This document shows, piece by piece, positions 1 through 9,606 of a stretch of 64,000 bases of DNA (positions within the stretch are counted from its first letter, which is position 1; the number at the start of each line of letters is the position of its first letter). The position numbers and the translations under genes were made by a program. Origin of the DNA: Gibbsiella quercinecans (lineage in GTDB: Bacteria; Pseudomonadota; Gammaproteobacteria; Enterobacterales; Enterobacteriaceae); the NCBI RefSeq assembly GCF_002291425.1, contig NZ_CP014136.1:4278001-4342000 (forward strand), in the 5' to 3' direction. The notes under the pieces are model-generated. The model was not told the DNA's origin. It saw only the letters and a list, made by a program, of their open reading frames with translations, and made no database searches.

Positions 1-452
1 GCGAGGATGATCCAGTCCATCTTCGGTACATTGGGCAACAGGCGGCTGCCGAGCGCGGCCGCCAGCGCGATGTTAATGGCGGTGATAGGGTTTTCCGGCC
101 CCAGGCTGACGCCACCGGCCAGGCCGAGCACCATCGCCAGCACCAGGCCGGGCAACGCGCCAAGCGGCAGCGGCGGGCCGATCAACGATTCAGCCGCCGG
201 ATCCGGCCCGGCGTGGCCCGGCAGATAACGAATAACCAGCCCAACCGCCATACCGGTTGCCGGCAGGATAATCAGCGGCCAGCCGGCGTTGCCGGGCGCA
301 ATGTGCAGCAACGCAGGGAGATGCTGCCATAACAGAGATCGCAGCGCGCCGGTGGCGGCCAGCAACATCATCAAAACCAGACTGGAGGCGGCGCCGATGA
401 CGACGGCGGGCAGGGCGAACGCCAACATGGCATAGGCACGGGGATGCAGCAT
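1..452 (-). CDS. yfeO: ClC-family ion channel YfeO (5' part, runs off the window)
   Basis: Only the first ~150 residues are present; the gene continues past position 1. The protein starts [10 protein letters not shown] and carries hydrophobic helices followed by [10 protein letters not shown] at about residues 119-128, the GxxxGPExP-type selectivity motif of ClC chloride channels and H+/Cl- exchangers. The N-terminus closely follows E. coli YfeO from memory, including GHAGPDPA. It is an inner-membrane anion channel or antiporter of unknown physiological ion. It is divergent from glk, as in the E. coli region where yfeO and glk are close. The start ATG (452-450) was chosen because it matches the E. 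coli N-terminus. Function beyond family is inference. Confidence 0.88.
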   Translation of the reverse strand, partial: MLHPRAYAMLAFALPAVVIGAASSLVLMMLLAATGALRSLLWQHLPALLHIAPGNAGWPLIILPATGMAVGLVIRYLPGHAGPDPAAESLIGPPLPLGALPGLVLAMVLGLAGGVSLGPENPITAINIALAAALGSRLLPNVPKMDWIIL

Positions 453-631
453 GCAGGTTCCTTGTTAAGCGGACAACGGAGTGTTGAAATACCGGCGTGC
501 GCACCCGGCATTCGCCGGCGGCGCAAAGTGATAATACCTGCCGATTGTGCCAATGTTGTCTCACGGTTAACAACCAAACCCACGGCGTTTTTTTGCCGCA
601 ATTTGTTTCAATCCGCAGCGGGTAGCGATTT

Positions 632-716
632 GCTGAACCGTTTTTGTGATCTAGATCGCTATTGAATGGTTGGCCTGCGGATGGTGATTGTTGTTTTCGC
701 GGCGGGATTTTACAGT
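632..716 (+). promoter_or_regulatory. glk promoter region: Cra site, CRP site, -35/-10
   Basis: Positions 632-645 fit the Cra/FruR consensus RSTGAAWCSNTHHW with one mismatch. The next 13 bases, 645-657 (TGTGATCTAGATC), are identical to the core of the ideal CRP site, with a weaker right half. A -35 TTGTTG (688-693), 17-base spacer and -10 TACAGT (711-716) follow. The CRP centre would lie near -72, a class I position. E. coli glk is known to be Cra-controlled; CRP control here is inference. Confidence 0.5.
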
Positions 717-749
717 GTGGGGAGTATTTACTTTGCGGAGAACACACTG

Positions 750-1712
750 ATGACCTATGCCCTCGTTGGGGATGTCGGCGGTACCAACGCTCGGCTGGCG
801 TTATGCACCGTGGCGACGGGTGCCATTACCCAGGCGAAAACCTATTCCGGCCTGGAGTTTGATAGCCTGGAAGCGGTTATTCGCCAATACCTGAAAGAAC
901 ATGACGTGGCGGTGCAGGATGCCTGTATCGCCATTGCCTGCCCGGTCACCGAAGATTGGGTGGCCATGACCAACCATACCTGGGCATTTTCGATCAAGGA
1001 AATGAAGGCCAATCTGGGGCTGAATCATTTGGAAGTCATCAATGATTTCACCGCGGTGTCGATGGCGATTCCGATGCTGGTCGATGACGACGTGATCCAG
1101 TTCGGCGGCGGCCAACCGCAAAAGGGCAAGCCGATTGCGGTCTATGGCGCCGGCACCGGGCTTGGCGTGTCCCACCTGGTGCACGTCAACCGGCGCTGGG
1201 TTAGCCTGCCGGGCGAGGGCGGCCACGTGGATTTTGCGCCGAACAGCGAAGAGGAGGATTTGATCCTCGAGGTGCTGCGCGCCGAAATCGGCCATGTTTC
1301 GGCCGAGCGAGTGCTCTCGGGGCCGGGGCTGGTGAACCTCTACCGGGCGATCGTTAAAGCGGACAACCGCCTGCCGGAAAAACTGGCGCCGAAAGACGTC
1401 ACCGAGCGTGCGCTGGCAGACAGCTGCACCGATTGCCGCCGCGCGCTGTCGCTGTTTTGCGTGATCATGGGGCGTTTTGGCGGCAACCTGGCGCTGAATC
1501 TCGGGACGTTCGGCGGCGTTTATATTGCCGGCGGCATCGTGCCGCGCTTTATGGCGTTTTTTAAGGCTTCGGGCTTTCGCGCCGCATTTGAGGATAAAGG
1601 GCGCTTTAAGGATTATGTCCACCCGATTCCGGTGTTCATGATTACCCATGCGCAGCCGGGGTTGCTGGGCGCCGGCGCCCACCTGCGCCAGACGCTGGGG
1701 ATGCATTTGTAA
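750..1712 (+). CDS. glk: Glucokinase
   Basis: Cytoplasmic ATP-dependent glucokinase (glucose to glucose 6-phosphate), acting on free intracellular glucose that has not been phosphorylated by the PTS. The 320-residue protein begins [19 protein letters not shown], which contains the ATP-binding phosphate-1 loop (DVGGTNAR), and has [11 protein letters not shown] and [11 protein letters not shown], the phosphate-2 and catalytic/sugar-binding blocks of bacterial Glk. E. coli Glk is 321 residues. The ORF is open upstream to 666, but the ATG at 750 is preceded by a GGAG at 737-740 and matches the family N-terminus, so it is preferred. It is a single-gene unit ending at a strong terminator. Confidence 0.97.
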   Translation: MTYALVGDVGGTNARLALCTVATGAITQAKTYSGLEFDSLEAVIRQYLKEHDVAVQDACIAIACPVTEDWVAMTNHTWAFSIKEMKANLGLNHLEVINDFTAVSMAIPMLVDDDVIQFGGGQPQKGKPIAVYGAGTGLGVSHLVHVNRRWVSLPGEGGHVDFAPNSEEEDLILEVLRAEIGHVSAERVLSGPGLVNLYRAIVKADNRLPEKLAPKDVTERALADSCTDCRRALSLFCVIMGRFGGNLALNLGTFGGVYIAGGIVPRFMAFFKASGFRAAFEDKGRFKDYVHPIPVFMITHAQPGLLGAGAHLRQTLGMHL

Positions 1713-1733
1713 CCGCTGGCCGTTACCCAAAAG

Positions 1734-1767
1734 AAAAAGGATGCCGCCGTTTGGCCGCATCCTTTTT
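1734..1767. terminator. Bidirectional intrinsic terminator between glk and yhjX
   Basis: Perfect 11-bp arms, AAAAAGGATGC (1734-1744) and GCATCCTTTTT (1757-1767), with a GC-rich inner loop. The A-run on one side and T-run on the other let it stop both glk (+) and convergent yhjX (-). Confidence 0.9.
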
Positions 1768-1782
1768 TTTGGCGCGTTCGAA

Positions 1783-3012
1783 TCAGGCGTTAGCCTGCGC
1801 CAACTGCGGGCGTTCGCCGCTTTGCGTTTTGTCGCTGCTGCCGTGCGGCGCCTTAATGAACAGCGTAATCAGCAGCGAGGCGATGGACAGCGCCGTAATC
1901 ACAATAAAAGTGGCGTGGAAGCCGCCGAAGTATTTGGCGATGAAAGAACCCGCCATGGCGCCTAGCCCAAACCCCTGATAAATGATGCCGTAGTTCTTAC
2001 TGTGGTTTTTCATCCCGAAGAAGTCACCGATAATGGCCGGGAAAACGGTAATGTTGCCGCCGAAGCAGAAGGCCACGGCGCCCACGCACAGGAAGAAAGC
2101 GGTATGGCTGAGGTGGAAGACGCTCAGGGCAACCACTGCCAGAATGGTAACCAGCATGGTGAAGCTGATCACCCGCATGCGGCCGACTTTATCCGACAGC
2201 GTGCCCAGGATGATGCGGCCGGCGGTGTTGCAGATGGCCACGGCGGAAACGGTGTTGGCCGCGGTGGCCAAATCCATGCCGGTCAGTTGCACACCCATGT
2301 CTTTGACAATGCCGATCAGGTACAGGCCGCTCATGCAGGCGCTAAAGAAAATAGCGAACAGCAGATAGGCTTCTTTGGTCGCCAACATTTGGCGCACGCT
2401 GTAATCACTGCGCGGTGCGCTGGATTGGCCCGCTGCACTCTGGGTGCTGGCCGGCTCTTTCAACCACAGCGAGCCGAAAACGATCAGCGCCATAATGATC
2501 GCGCCCCAGTAGAAGAATGCCGCAGACACGCCGGCGCCGGCGATCAGCGCGGAGTTTACGTATTTAAACAGCAGGCTGCCGCAGCCGAACGCGCCGACCG
2601 AAATGCCTGAAATCAGCCCTTTGTTGGCCGGGAACCATTTGATCAGGTTCGATAGCGTGGAAATATAGGCGATCCCCACCGCCAGGCCGACGATCACCCC
2701 GGCTAGCAGGTAAATCATGGTCAGTGAGCTGACGTAGGCGCTGGCGATCAACCCCAGGCCAACCAGCACACCGGCCGCCAGGGTCAGGTTGCGGATGCCG
2801 AAACGTTCTTGCAGCTTGCCGGCGAACAGCGTGGAGAACGCCAGGAAGAAGCTGGTGATGGAGAACGTGGTGGCCACATCGCCCAGCCCCCAGTGGAACT
2901 TATCCACCAGCGGTTGGTTGAACAGGCTCCAGGTGTAGATAGTGCCCAGGCCCATCTGGCAAATGATGGTGCCAAAAACGATTAAGCTACGATTTACCGG
3001 TTTGATGCTCAT
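1783..3012 (-). CDS. yhjX: OFA-family MFS transporter YhjX
   Basis: A 409-residue inner-membrane MFS protein with about 12 hydrophobic helices, beginning MSIKPVNRSLIVFGTI. It belongs to the oxalate/formate antiporter family; E. coli YhjX (402 residues) is a pyruvate-linked transporter strongly induced by YpdA/YpdB. The start ATG at 3012 has AAGGAG upstream (GGAAGGAGACCGGCCG then ATG); the longer reading to 3252 adds low-complexity sequence with no family match and is rejected. The neighbours ypdB-ypdA and the YpdB-like box at 3163-3193 support its identity. In E. coli yhjX is far from ypdAB, so target and regulator being adjacent here is notable. The exact substrate is inferred from E. coli. 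Confidence 0.9.
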   Translation of the reverse strand: MSIKPVNRSLIVFGTIICQMGLGTIYTWSLFNQPLVDKFHWGLGDVATTFSITSFFLAFSTLFAGKLQERFGIRNLTLAAGVLVGLGLIASAYVSSLTMIYLLAGVIVGLAVGIAYISTLSNLIKWFPANKGLISGISVGAFGCGSLLFKYVNSALIAGAGVSAAFFYWGAIIMALIVFGSLWLKEPASTQSAAGQSSAPRSDYSVRQMLATKEAYLLFAIFFSACMSGLYLIGIVKDMGVQLTGMDLATAANTVSAVAICNTAGRIILGTLSDKVGRMRVISFTMLVTILAVVALSVFHLSHTAFFLCVGAVAFCFGGNITVFPAIIGDFFGMKNHSKNYGIIYQGFGLGAMAGSFIAKYFGGFHATFIVITALSIASLLITLFIKAPHGSSDKTQSGERPQLAQANA

Positions 3013-3162
3013 CGGCCGGTCTCCTTCCTCTGTAATAACGCGCCGGAATAGCGGCGGGTGGTTCGGGGCGGGTAGCCTGCGAAAGCCCCGCGGTATGGGC
3101 TTATTATAAAGGGGGCGCCGGTATGGAATGCCGGTTCGGGAATGAGCTGCCGCCGCAGAGGA

Positions 3163-3193
3163 ATGAAATGCATCAGAGGCTGCATGAAGTGCC
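3163..3193 (-). promoter_or_regulatory. Putative YpdB-binding direct repeat upstream of yhjX
   Basis: On the minus strand the sequence reads GGCACTTCAT, an 11-base spacer, then TGCATTTCAT. The known YpdB box at E. coli yhjX is two GGCATTTCAT units spaced by 11 bases; each half here has one mismatch and the spacing is exact. It lies about 150-180 bases upstream of the yhjX ATG. Confidence 0.75.
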
Positions 3194-3233
3194 GATTTGG
3201 GGCCTAAAAGGGCGCGAAATACCGCCGTTGACA

Positions 3234-3249
3234 TGTGATCTACATCAAA
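3234..3249. promoter_or_regulatory. Putative CRP site in the yhjX-ypeC gap
   Basis: TGTGA-N6-TCAAA, 9 of 10 core bases of the CRP consensus. It could serve yhjX (222 bases away) or ypeC (about 160 bases away). Confidence 0.4.
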
Positions 3250-3410
3250 CATATCAACAATTTATTGGGCGACGGCGGCGGTGAATTGTATGCAAAATGT
3301 GAAGATTGGGGCGCCAAGACGTAAATTGGTATTGTTCCTATAGAGCGGCGCAGGGCGCGGCACTATGTTGTCTGCAACCGGACCGTGTCCGCAATGCAGG
3401 AGACAACTGA

Positions 3411-3752
3411 ATGAAGAAAGTATTGCTATTACTGGCCGTGCTGTTGCCATGGCCAATGATCAGCCATGCGGATATCTCCATTGGTGTGAGTGTGCCAGGC
3501 ATATCGTTGCATATCGGCGATCGTGACAACCGTGGCTATTACTGGGATGGGGGGCGCTGGCGTGAACCTCGCTGGTGGCACCGGCATTATCCGCCGCGTG
3601 ACGGCTATTATTATGCGCCGCCGCCACGTGTCTATTACGTGCCGCCACCGCCACCACCGCGCGGATGGCGTGACCGCCCGCCGCACCGGGATTATCACGA
3701 CCACGATCATCACCACGATCGCGACGATCGCCGTGGCCCGCCACACAGATAA
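3411..3752 (+). CDS. ypeC: DUF2502 secreted His/Tyr/Pro-rich protein YpeC
   Basis: A 113-residue small protein with a clear Sec signal peptide ([20 protein letters not shown], cleavage after about residue 20). It then has [30 protein letters not shown], the DUF2502 signature shared with E. coli YpeC (IGDRD..YYWDGG.WR). The C-terminus is a low-complexity tail of His, Asp and Arg ([10 protein letters not shown]) that could bind metal. Likely periplasmic; function unknown. In E. coli ypeC also sits in the glk/yfeO/mntH area. AGGAGA seven bases before the ATG supports this start. A Pro-rich stretch (PPPPPP) in the middle is unusual relative to YpeC. Confidence 0.85.
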   Translation: MKKVLLLLAVLLPWPMISHADISIGVSVPGISLHIGDRDNRGYYWDGGRWREPRWWHRHYPPRDGYYYAPPPRVYYVPPPPPPRGWRDRPPHRDYHDHDHHHDRDDRRGPPHR

Positions 3753-3756
3753 TGGA

Positions 3757-4494
3757 TTAAATACGCATTAGTTTACGGAATTCTTTCACTTTGCTGCGGC
3801 TGACCGGCACCTCAAATTCCAGGTCGCTCAGCCGCAGAATATAGGTGTTGTTGAACCACGGAACGATCTCGCGGATCTTCGATAAGTTGACGCAGTAGGA
3901 GCGGTGGCAGCGGTAAAAATGTTCTTCCGGCAGCCTGCTGTAAAATTCGGTGATGTTCATTGGCATGACGAATTCTTCACGCCGGGTATATACCCGCGTG
4001 ACCTTTTCATCGGCGGCGGCATAGTAGATATCGTTGATATCCGTCACGATGATGCGTTCATCTTTCACCAGGTTGATGCTGTGGCCGCCGCGGCCGGCCG
4101 GAAGGGCCTGTTCCGCACCGCTGGCGGCCTGCCGGCTGTGCAGCGCCTCCAGCTTTTGCAGCATGGTGACGATGCGTGCCTCATGGTACGGTTTGAGGAT
4201 GTAGTCAAAAGCTTCGATCTCGAAGGCTTCAACCGCATGTTCCTTGTAGGCGGTAATAAAAATAATCGCCGGGCGGTGGGCGAATTTACTGATGTTCTGC
4301 GCCAGCAGCACCCCGTCCAGCGAGGGAATATTGATATCCAGGAAAATGGCGTCCACCTGGTGGTTTTGCAGGTATTTCAGCACGTCGAGGCCATCTTCAA
4401 AGGTGGCTTCAATGGTGATATTGCTGTGCTTTTTTATCAGGTAGCTCAACTCTTCCTGCGCAAGGAATTCATCTTCGACAATAATGGCTTTCAT
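3757..4494 (-). CDS. ypdB: LytTR response regulator YpdB
   Basis: A 245-residue DNA-binding response regulator. Residues 1-~115 form a receiver domain: acidic pocket at E8-D9, phosphoacceptor D53 in [11 protein letters not shown], and K101 in YILKP. The C-terminal ~105 residues are a LytTR domain ([15 protein letters not shown], a typical LytTR block). Its ATG overlaps the ypdA stop by four bases (ATGA), so the pair is translationally coupled and co-transcribed. In E. coli the YpdA/YpdB system responds to pyruvate and activates yhjX; the matching box upstream of yhjX here supports the same job. The longer reading to 4587 is rejected because it overlaps ypdA and adds no domain. Confidence 0.95.
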   Translation of the reverse strand: MKAIIVEDEFLAQEELSYLIKKHSNITIEATFEDGLDVLKYLQNHQVDAIFLDINIPSLDGVLLAQNISKFAHRPAIIFITAYKEHAVEAFEIEAFDYILKPYHEARIVTMLQKLEALHSRQAASGAEQALPAGRGGHSINLVKDERIIVTDINDIYYAAADEKVTRVYTRREEFVMPMNITEFYSRLPEEHFYRCHRSYCVNLSKIREIVPWFNNTYILRLSDLEFEVPVSRSKVKEFRKLMRI

Positions 4495-6188
4495 GGTTGT
4501 GCCCCCGCGGTTTCTGTCTGCAGTTTGCTGCCGTTTCTGGTGACATAAAACACAATTTCGGTGCCCGGTTCCAGGCGGCGAATACACAGCCCCTTGCCGT
4601 ACAGCAGTGAAACCCGATGGTGCACGTTCAGCAGGCCGATGTTATGGCCCGGCACTTCGTTGCGCGCAACGCGGTCGATCACCTGCTGCTCAATACCATT
4701 GCCGGTATCTTTTACCGAGATCCGGATGCATTCCCCCTGATCTTTCACCGCGATCACCACCACCCCTTTACCTTTGCAGGGCTGGATACCGTGAACAATG
4801 GCGTTTTCTACCAGCGGCTGGATCAGCAGGCTGGGGATGCGCACAGAAACATCATCATCGATGTCGTAAATCACCGTCAGCTTGCTGCCGAAGCGCGCCT
4901 GTTCAATCGCGATATAGTCCTGGATTTGGTGCAGCTCTTTGCGGATATCGATAAATTCGTCGTTCAATTCAAGATTGTACCGCAGGTAGCGCGACAGGTT
5001 GATAATCAACTGGCGCGCGGTATCCGGGTTCAGGCGAATCGACGAGGAAATGGCGTTCAGCGCGTTGAACAGGAAGTGGGGGTTGATTTTGCTTTGCAGC
5101 GCGCGCATTTCCGCTTTATCCGCCATTTGGCGCAGGTGTTCAATGCGCGAAACTTCCATCTGGGTGGAGATGATTTGCGACAGGCCGACGGCCATGACCT
5201 TCAGCGTATTGGTGATCTGGTGCGCGTGGCAGTAGTAAATTTTCAGCGCGCCGGACACGTTGCCCTTTTCCCACAGCGGGATCACCAACTGCGAGTGGAT
5301 CTGCGGTGTGGCCGGGTTTTCCAGGTTGTTTTTGATGATGATTTTGCCGTGTCGGATGCTTTCGCGCGTTACGCGGCTGAGCCCTTCGCGCCCGATGGGG
5401 TAGGCCTCCTGACCAACTCCGACGTAGGCCAGCACCTGGTGCGTATCGGTCATAGCCACCGCGTCGGCCTTGATGTCATGGCGGATAATTTCACAGATGG
5501 TGGCCAGCGCTTCGCTGTTAACGTTGCGGAAATAGGGCAGGGTTTTGCGTGCGATATCCAGCGCCAGCTTGGCCTGGCGGGCGGCGATCACTTCTTTTTC
5601 ATCTTCCACGCTTTGCACCAGCAGCACGATCAGGCCGATACACACCGTGCCCAGGATCATCGGCAGCGCAATCTTGGAAACGATATCCAGCCCGAGCGAT
5701 GTGGGGGTTGCCCACAGCACAATCAGCAGCATAGTCAGGCTTTCGCACAGCATGCCGCCGACGATCCCGGCGCGCCAGCGCTGCTCTTTTTTCACCTTCA
5801 GGTTGATATAGCCGGCGCTGATGCCCGCGATAATGCTGGTGATCAGGCAGGGCACCGACGTAATGCCGCCAATATCAATTAAATAGCGATGCAGCCCGGC
5901 GATCACCCCGGTGATGATGCCAACCCACGGGCCGAACAGAATGCCGCCGGCCATGATGGCGATCACCCGCACGTTAACCAGCGAGCCTTCAACGTTGATG
6001 CCGGAATAGGTACTGAACAGGGCGAACAACGAAAAGATGGCCGTGACCGCCGCCAGTTCCAACGGCGTGTGTTCTTCTTTCTGCAATAGCTGGCGGAACA
6101 GCCGGGTGCGGGTGAGGAAGAACAGGCAAATCAACATCAGGGCGGCGCGATCAAACACCGCAAGCAGCATTTCAAAAAACGGGTGCAC
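4491..6188 (-). CDS. ypdA: LytS-type sensor histidine kinase YpdA
   Basis: Inner-membrane sensor kinase, 565 residues, the same length as E. coli YpdA. Residues ~1-195 form a 5TM-5TMR-LYT membrane sensor (LINKED helices including [23 protein letters not shown]). A GAF-like region spans ~215-345. The His_kinase domain has H371 in [15 protein letters not shown] and an ATPase part with [16 protein letters not shown] and DTGNGI. I chose the GTG at 6188 because the protein then begins (M)[15 protein letters not shown] like E. coli [16 protein letters not shown], and GAGAG lies 8 bases upstream; the TTG at 6209 has no ribosome-binding site. First gene of the ypdAB operon. Confidence 0.94.
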   Translation of the reverse strand: MHPFFEMLLAVFDRAALMLICLFFLTRTRLFRQLLQKEEHTPLELAAVTAIFSLFALFSTYSGINVEGSLVNVRVIAIMAGGILFGPWVGIITGVIAGLHRYLIDIGGITSVPCLITSIIAGISAGYINLKVKKEQRWRAGIVGGMLCESLTMLLIVLWATPTSLGLDIVSKIALPMILGTVCIGLIVLLVQSVEDEKEVIAARQAKLALDIARKTLPYFRNVNSEALATICEIIRHDIKADAVAMTDTHQVLAYVGVGQEAYPIGREGLSRVTRESIRHGKIIIKNNLENPATPQIHSQLVIPLWEKGNVSGALKIYYCHAHQITNTLKVMAVGLSQIISTQMEVSRIEHLRQMADKAEMRALQSKINPHFLFNALNAISSSIRLNPDTARQLIINLSRYLRYNLELNDEFIDIRKELHQIQDYIAIEQARFGSKLTVIYDIDDDVSVRIPSLLIQPLVENAIVHGIQPCKGKGVVVIAVKDQGECIRISVKDTGNGIEQQVIDRVARNEVPGHNIGLLNVHHRVSLLYGKGLCIRRLEPGTEIVFYVTRNGSKLQTETAGAQP

Positions 6189-6267
6189 AGGGCGCTCTCG
6201 CTGTAGCAAAAAGAGAAAGCGAGTATATATGAGAGCGTGCGGCGGGCAAACCGCCGCACGGCGCGGG

Positions 6268-7512
6268 TTATTGCATACCTAACTGCGCTTTGCCCAGCGG
6301 CGTTAGCAGATCGGCGGTGGCGCGGCCGATGAAATCCACTTCAAAATCATCAGGGGCGAAATCCGGCGGCGTGCGGCCGGCCAGGAAGCTTGGCAACTGA
6401 CGCTGCAGGTAGGCGTCGTTTTTCGCACAGCCCGGCGCCGCGGCGATATACATCACGTTGCTGTCGAATTCGCCATGGTGCTCGTTTTCCACCGCGTGGA
6501 TCACGTCGCAATGCCAAAACACCGTATCGCCAGGCTCCAGATCGGGAATTGGGGAAATCCCACTAAGCAAAAGGGGATGCCATTTTTCCGAGATCGACAG
6601 CGCACGTCCCGGCGCCGCGTCGCACAAATCGTCCTCGGCGACGTCATCCTGCAGGGCGCGTAGCAGGATATACGCCATGGCGTTGGCGATGGGCACCAGA
6701 TTCAGCGTGCCGGCGTGGGTGCGCTGCGGCGTGAGCGCCGTCCAGCCCTGGAATGTGCGGAACATCGAGCACACCGCGGGGGAGGCGATTTCACGCACTT
6801 CGGTACGGCCGTCCGCGGCAAAGGGATCGTACTGTTGCCAGTGGCCGGAAAAGACATGGCGGTAAACGTAGCGGAAGTTTTCATCCAGCCAGCGCTCAAT
6901 GGTGCCGCTGTCGACGTGCGGCGACAGCCCCAGCGATGAGGAGTTGGGCGGGCGGCGGCGCGTGCGGTCGGCATAGGTAGCCACGCGCTGTGGATCAAAA
7001 TGCTGTTTGCCGTTGCTTTGCGTTTCCCACAGGCTGTTGAGGAACACCTGCACGGCGTGCATCTGCTCATGCTGGCGCGCTTCCACCTGCGGTTTTGACC
7101 AATAAATGCCGTAGATCTGTGGCTTGCTGGCGGCCAGCTTGCCGAAGTAGTTATCTTCGGCGGCGTTTTTCAGCCGTTCGACGAAGTTGTTGCGCGCCAG
7201 ATAATCACCGATTTCCTGGTTCCAGGCCGCGGCCTGCTGCGCGGGGAACACGCCGTGAATAGCACAACAGCCGCGTTGTTTTATCAGCGCTTTTTGCTGG
7301 TCGGTGACGCGGTTTTGCAGGATGTCTTCGGCGTTGAGCTGCGGCACCGGGTTTTCGCCGCTGGCCAGTTCCCGGCGGATTTGCGCCACCTGCTGACGGA
7401 TGTTGTCTTCCAGCGCCACAAACACCTCGCGGTAGTTCGGCAGCGCCTGGCGTAGCTGCTGTTTAACGGTTTTTATTGCGCTGGGGATATCGTCAATCTG
7501 TAGGGATGACAT
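6268..7512 (-). CDS. ybiU: DUF1479 family protein YbiU
   Basis: A 414-residue cytoplasmic protein of the DUF1479 family (E. coli YbiU, 421 residues), a fold related to Fe(II)/2-oxoglutarate-dependent dioxygenases. Visible candidate metal ligands are HVDSGT (H-x-D) in the middle and H-rich [11 protein letters not shown] toward the C-terminus; the final part includes [12 protein letters not shown]. The reaction is unknown. The ATG at 7512 has AAGGAGA upstream; the reading to 7596 adds a non-conserved leader. It is divergent from alaC and monocistronic. YbiU is not at this locus in E. coli, so it is probably an insertion into the ypdA-alaC neighbourhood (inference). Confidence 0.88.
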   Translation of the reverse strand: MSSLQIDDIPSAIKTVKQQLRQALPNYREVFVALEDNIRQQVAQIRRELASGENPVPQLNAEDILQNRVTDQQKALIKQRGCCAIHGVFPAQQAAAWNQEIGDYLARNNFVERLKNAAEDNYFGKLAASKPQIYGIYWSKPQVEARQHEQMHAVQVFLNSLWETQSNGKQHFDPQRVATYADRTRRRPPNSSSLGLSPHVDSGTIERWLDENFRYVYRHVFSGHWQQYDPFAADGRTEVREIASPAVCSMFRTFQGWTALTPQRTHAGTLNLVPIANAMAYILLRALQDDVAEDDLCDAAPGRALSISEKWHPLLLSGISPIPDLEPGDTVFWHCDVIHAVENEHHGEFDSNVMYIAAAPGCAKNDAYLQRQLPSFLAGRTPPDFAPDDFEVDFIGRATADLLTPLGKAQLGMQ

Positions 7513-7825
7513 GATGTTCTCCTTAGGTTGCCGTTGAATGTCTGCGGCGGCAGTGGGTTGCGTTTTTGTTGTCTCACTGTTAATGATTGTCTGCAATTAT
7601 TGAGGAAAATAAAGAGATATATTTCATTTGAAACTTCCTCTTTTTTCGTTTTGCTGGCGCGATCGCATAAACGGTGCCGCCGGCATAGCGGCAAGCGACA
7701 AGGTAAAATTATGTTTCTGGGACTCGACAGCCCAGCCGCGCTGCGTTATGTTCAGTTTCCGGCCACGAAAACGGTGGCCAGCGTCGCTCGGACGGTCCGG
7801 GCGCTAACGTATCCCCGAGGAACCT
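7513..7825. other. Intergenic region between ybiU and alaC
   Basis: Divergent promoter region of 313 bases. It contains the perfect 12-base palindrome TTTCATTTGAAA at 7622-7633, seen again at 23667-23678, and GAGGAACCT just before the alaC ATG. No gene is supported. Confidence 0.6.
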
Positions 7826-9067
7826 ATGGCTGATAATCACAGTCCGCGTCGTTTTACGCGCATCGAACGTCTCCCCCCTTACGTATTCAACATCACCGCC
7901 GAACTGAAGATGGCTGCGCGCCGGCGTGGTGAAGACATCATCGACTTCAGCATGGGTAACCCCGACGGCCCAACGCCGCCGCATATTGTGGAAAAACTCT
8001 GCACCGTGGCCCAGCGCGACGACACCCACGGCTACTCGACCTCACGCGGCATCCCGCGCCTGCGCCGCGCAATTTCGCGCTGGTATCAGGATCGCTATCA
8101 GGTCGAGATCGATCCGGAAAGCGAAGCCATTGTCACTATCGGCTCAAAAGAAGGGCTGGCGCACCTGATGCTGGCAACGCTCGATCATGGCGATACCGTG
8201 CTGGTGCCAAACCCGAGCTACCCGATCCATATTTACGGCGCCGTGATCGCCGGCGCCCAGGTGCGCTCGGTGCCGCTGGTGGAAGGCGGCGATTTCTTTG
8301 GTGAGCTGGAGCGCGCCATCCGCGAGACGATCCCGCGCCCAAAAATGATGATCCTCGGCTTCCCGTCCAACCCAACGGCGCAGTGCGTCGAGCTTGATTT
8401 CTTTGAGCGCGTGGTGGCGTTGGCGAAGCAATATAACGTGCTGGTGATCCACGATCTGGCCTATGCCGATATCGTTTACGACGGCTGGAAAGCCCCGTCG
8501 ATCATGCAGGTGCCCGGCGCCAAAGACATCGCGGTGGAATTCTTCACGCTGTCGAAAAGCTACAATATGGCGGGTTGGCGCATCGGCTTTATGGTGGGCA
8601 ATCAGGAATTGGTCAGCGCGTTGACGCGCATCAAAAGTTACCACGACTACGGCACGTTCACCCCGCTGCAGGTGGCGGCCATCGCCGCCCTGGAAGGGGA
8701 CCAGCAGTGCGTGCTGGATATTGCCGAGCAGTATCGCCAGCGGCGCAACGTGTTGGTGAAAGGGTTGCATGAAGCCGGTTGGATGGTGGAAAACCCGAAA
8801 GCCTCGATGTATGTGTGGGCGAAAATCCCGGAACCTTACGCGCACATGGGCTCGCTGGAGTTCGCCAAACGCCTGCTGGCGGAGGCGAAAGTCTGCGTGT
8901 CGCCGGGCATCGGCTTTGGCGATTACGGCGACGATCACGTGCGCTTTGCGCTGATCGAAAACCAGGATCGCATTCGCCAGGCGGTGCGCGGGATTAAAGC
9001 GATGTTCCGCGCAGACGGGCTGCTCAAGCCAGGGGCGAAACACAGCACGGCCGCCGCCGAGAAATAA
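7826..9067 (+). CDS. alaC: Alanine transaminase AlaC
   Basis: PLP-dependent class I/II aminotransferase (glutamate + pyruvate to alanine + 2-oxoglutarate), 413 residues against 412 in E. coli. Markers are [11 protein letters not shown] near the N-terminus, [10 protein letters not shown] (N182, pyridoxal-ring Asn region), IHDLAYADI (D210 area) and the PLP-binding K244 in [14 protein letters not shown]. The start ATG has GAGGAA upstream and matches E. coli. In E. coli alaC (yfdZ) also lies next to ypdK/ypdA, so synteny agrees. It ends at a strong terminator at 9091-9123. A pyruvate-consuming enzyme beside the pyruvate-responsive YpdAB system is a suggestive but unproved link. Confidence 0.96.
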   Translation: MADNHSPRRFTRIERLPPYVFNITAELKMAARRRGEDIIDFSMGNPDGPTPPHIVEKLCTVAQRDDTHGYSTSRGIPRLRRAISRWYQDRYQVEIDPESEAIVTIGSKEGLAHLMLATLDHGDTVLVPNPSYPIHIYGAVIAGAQVRSVPLVEGGDFFGELERAIRETIPRPKMMILGFPSNPTAQCVELDFFERVVALAKQYNVLVIHDLAYADIVYDGWKAPSIMQVPGAKDIAVEFFTLSKSYNMAGWRIGFMVGNQELVSALTRIKSYHDYGTFTPLQVAAIAALEGDQQCVLDIAEQYRQRRNVLVKGLHEAGWMVENPKASMYVWAKIPEPYAHMGSLEFAKRLLAEAKVCVSPGIGFGDYGDDHVRFALIENQDRIRQAVRGIKAMFRADGLLKPGAKHSTAAAEK

Positions 9068-9090
9068 TTGGCCGCCAGCGGCCGGCAATA

Positions 9091-9123
9091 AAAAACCCCA
9101 GGGGGCTAACCTTGGGGTTTTTT
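9091..9123 (+). terminator. alaC intrinsic terminator
   Basis: AAAAACCCCA (9091-9100) pairs with TGGGGTTTTT (9113-9122) and ends in a T-run. The A/T flanks make it usable in both directions, so it may also catch ypdK transcripts. Confidence 0.85.
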
Positions 9124-9131
9124 ACATTTGA

Positions 9132-9150
9132 AAGGGGCTGAATGCCCCTT
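9132..9150 (-). terminator. Short hairpin behind ypdK
   Basis: AAGGGGC (9132-9138) and GCCCCTT (9144-9150) form a 7-bp hairpin just after the ypdK stop. The following T-run is poor, so termination on its own would be weak; the alaC terminator lies next in line. Confidence 0.4.
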
Positions 9151-9167
9151 GCCTGGTGATTAGCCGG

Positions 9168-9242
9168 TCAGGAGACCATAAACATGAAGGTGCCAACCCA
9201 TGCAACCAGCATAAACGACACGCCCAGCAAAAAATATTTCAC
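9168..9242 (-). CDS. ypdK: Small membrane peptide YpdK
   Basis: A 24-residue single-helix membrane peptide, starting at GTG 9242 and reading (M)KYFLLGVSFMLVAWVGTFMF...S. E. coli YpdK (MKYFFMGISFMVIVWAGTFALM..) matches along its whole length, and it also lies beside alaC in E. coli. A GGGAG seven to eight bases upstream of the GTG serves as ribosome-binding site. The gene is convergent with alaC. The function of YpdK is unknown; it is one of the tiny inner-membrane proteins of Enterobacteria. It was found by reading the strand directly because it is far below usual gene-calling length. Confidence 0.88.
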   Translation of the reverse strand: MKYFLLGVSFMLVAWVGTFMFMVS

Positions 9243-9606
9243 TGAATAACTCCCGTTTGGAGTTCCTCGCCAGCAACGATCCCGATTGTTGTGCTGAGAT
9301 TTTATGGGTTATCAGCGGCCTGCCGGTGGTTGTTCAAATCAGGAACAACAATGCCTGCGGCTGCAAATCACCCTGTTGCCGTGTTTCCTTGTCCTTGAGG
9401 TTAACGTGAGCCACGGCAGGATCGGCGCTAATGTACTCTCAATGCCGGAATGATTTCAATACTGTGTATTTGATCACATTTATTGATGGTTTCTTAACCA
9501 TTTCCTGTCTGATGGACCGTGCGCTAGCCGTGGTGGAGCAGCCTGCGCCAGCCGGTATTTTATAATCGGCGGGGCGGGCGTTAACGCGGCAACAATGCTC
9601 ATTTAT

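Larger units (their letters stand above)
3013..3410. other. Intergenic region between divergent yhjX and ypeC
   Basis: No coding sequence is supported. It holds the YpdB-like direct repeat (3163-3193) and a CRP-like site (3234-3249), and just before ypeC a ribosome-binding AGGAGA (3399-3404). An ORF-like extension of yhjX through here is a composition artefact. Confidence 0.7.

Noticed and set aside
801-1760. 319-residue minus-strand frame opposite glk
   Set aside because: Shadow of glk; runs through the terminator and matches nothing.
4617-5882. 421-residue plus-strand frame opposite ypdA
   Set aside because: Antisense shadow of ypdA with His/Gln/Asp-biased composition and no domain.
4491-6209. 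TTG start for ypdA at 6209
   Set aside because: No ribosome-binding site, and the GTG at 6188 gives the E. coli-like N-terminus and length.
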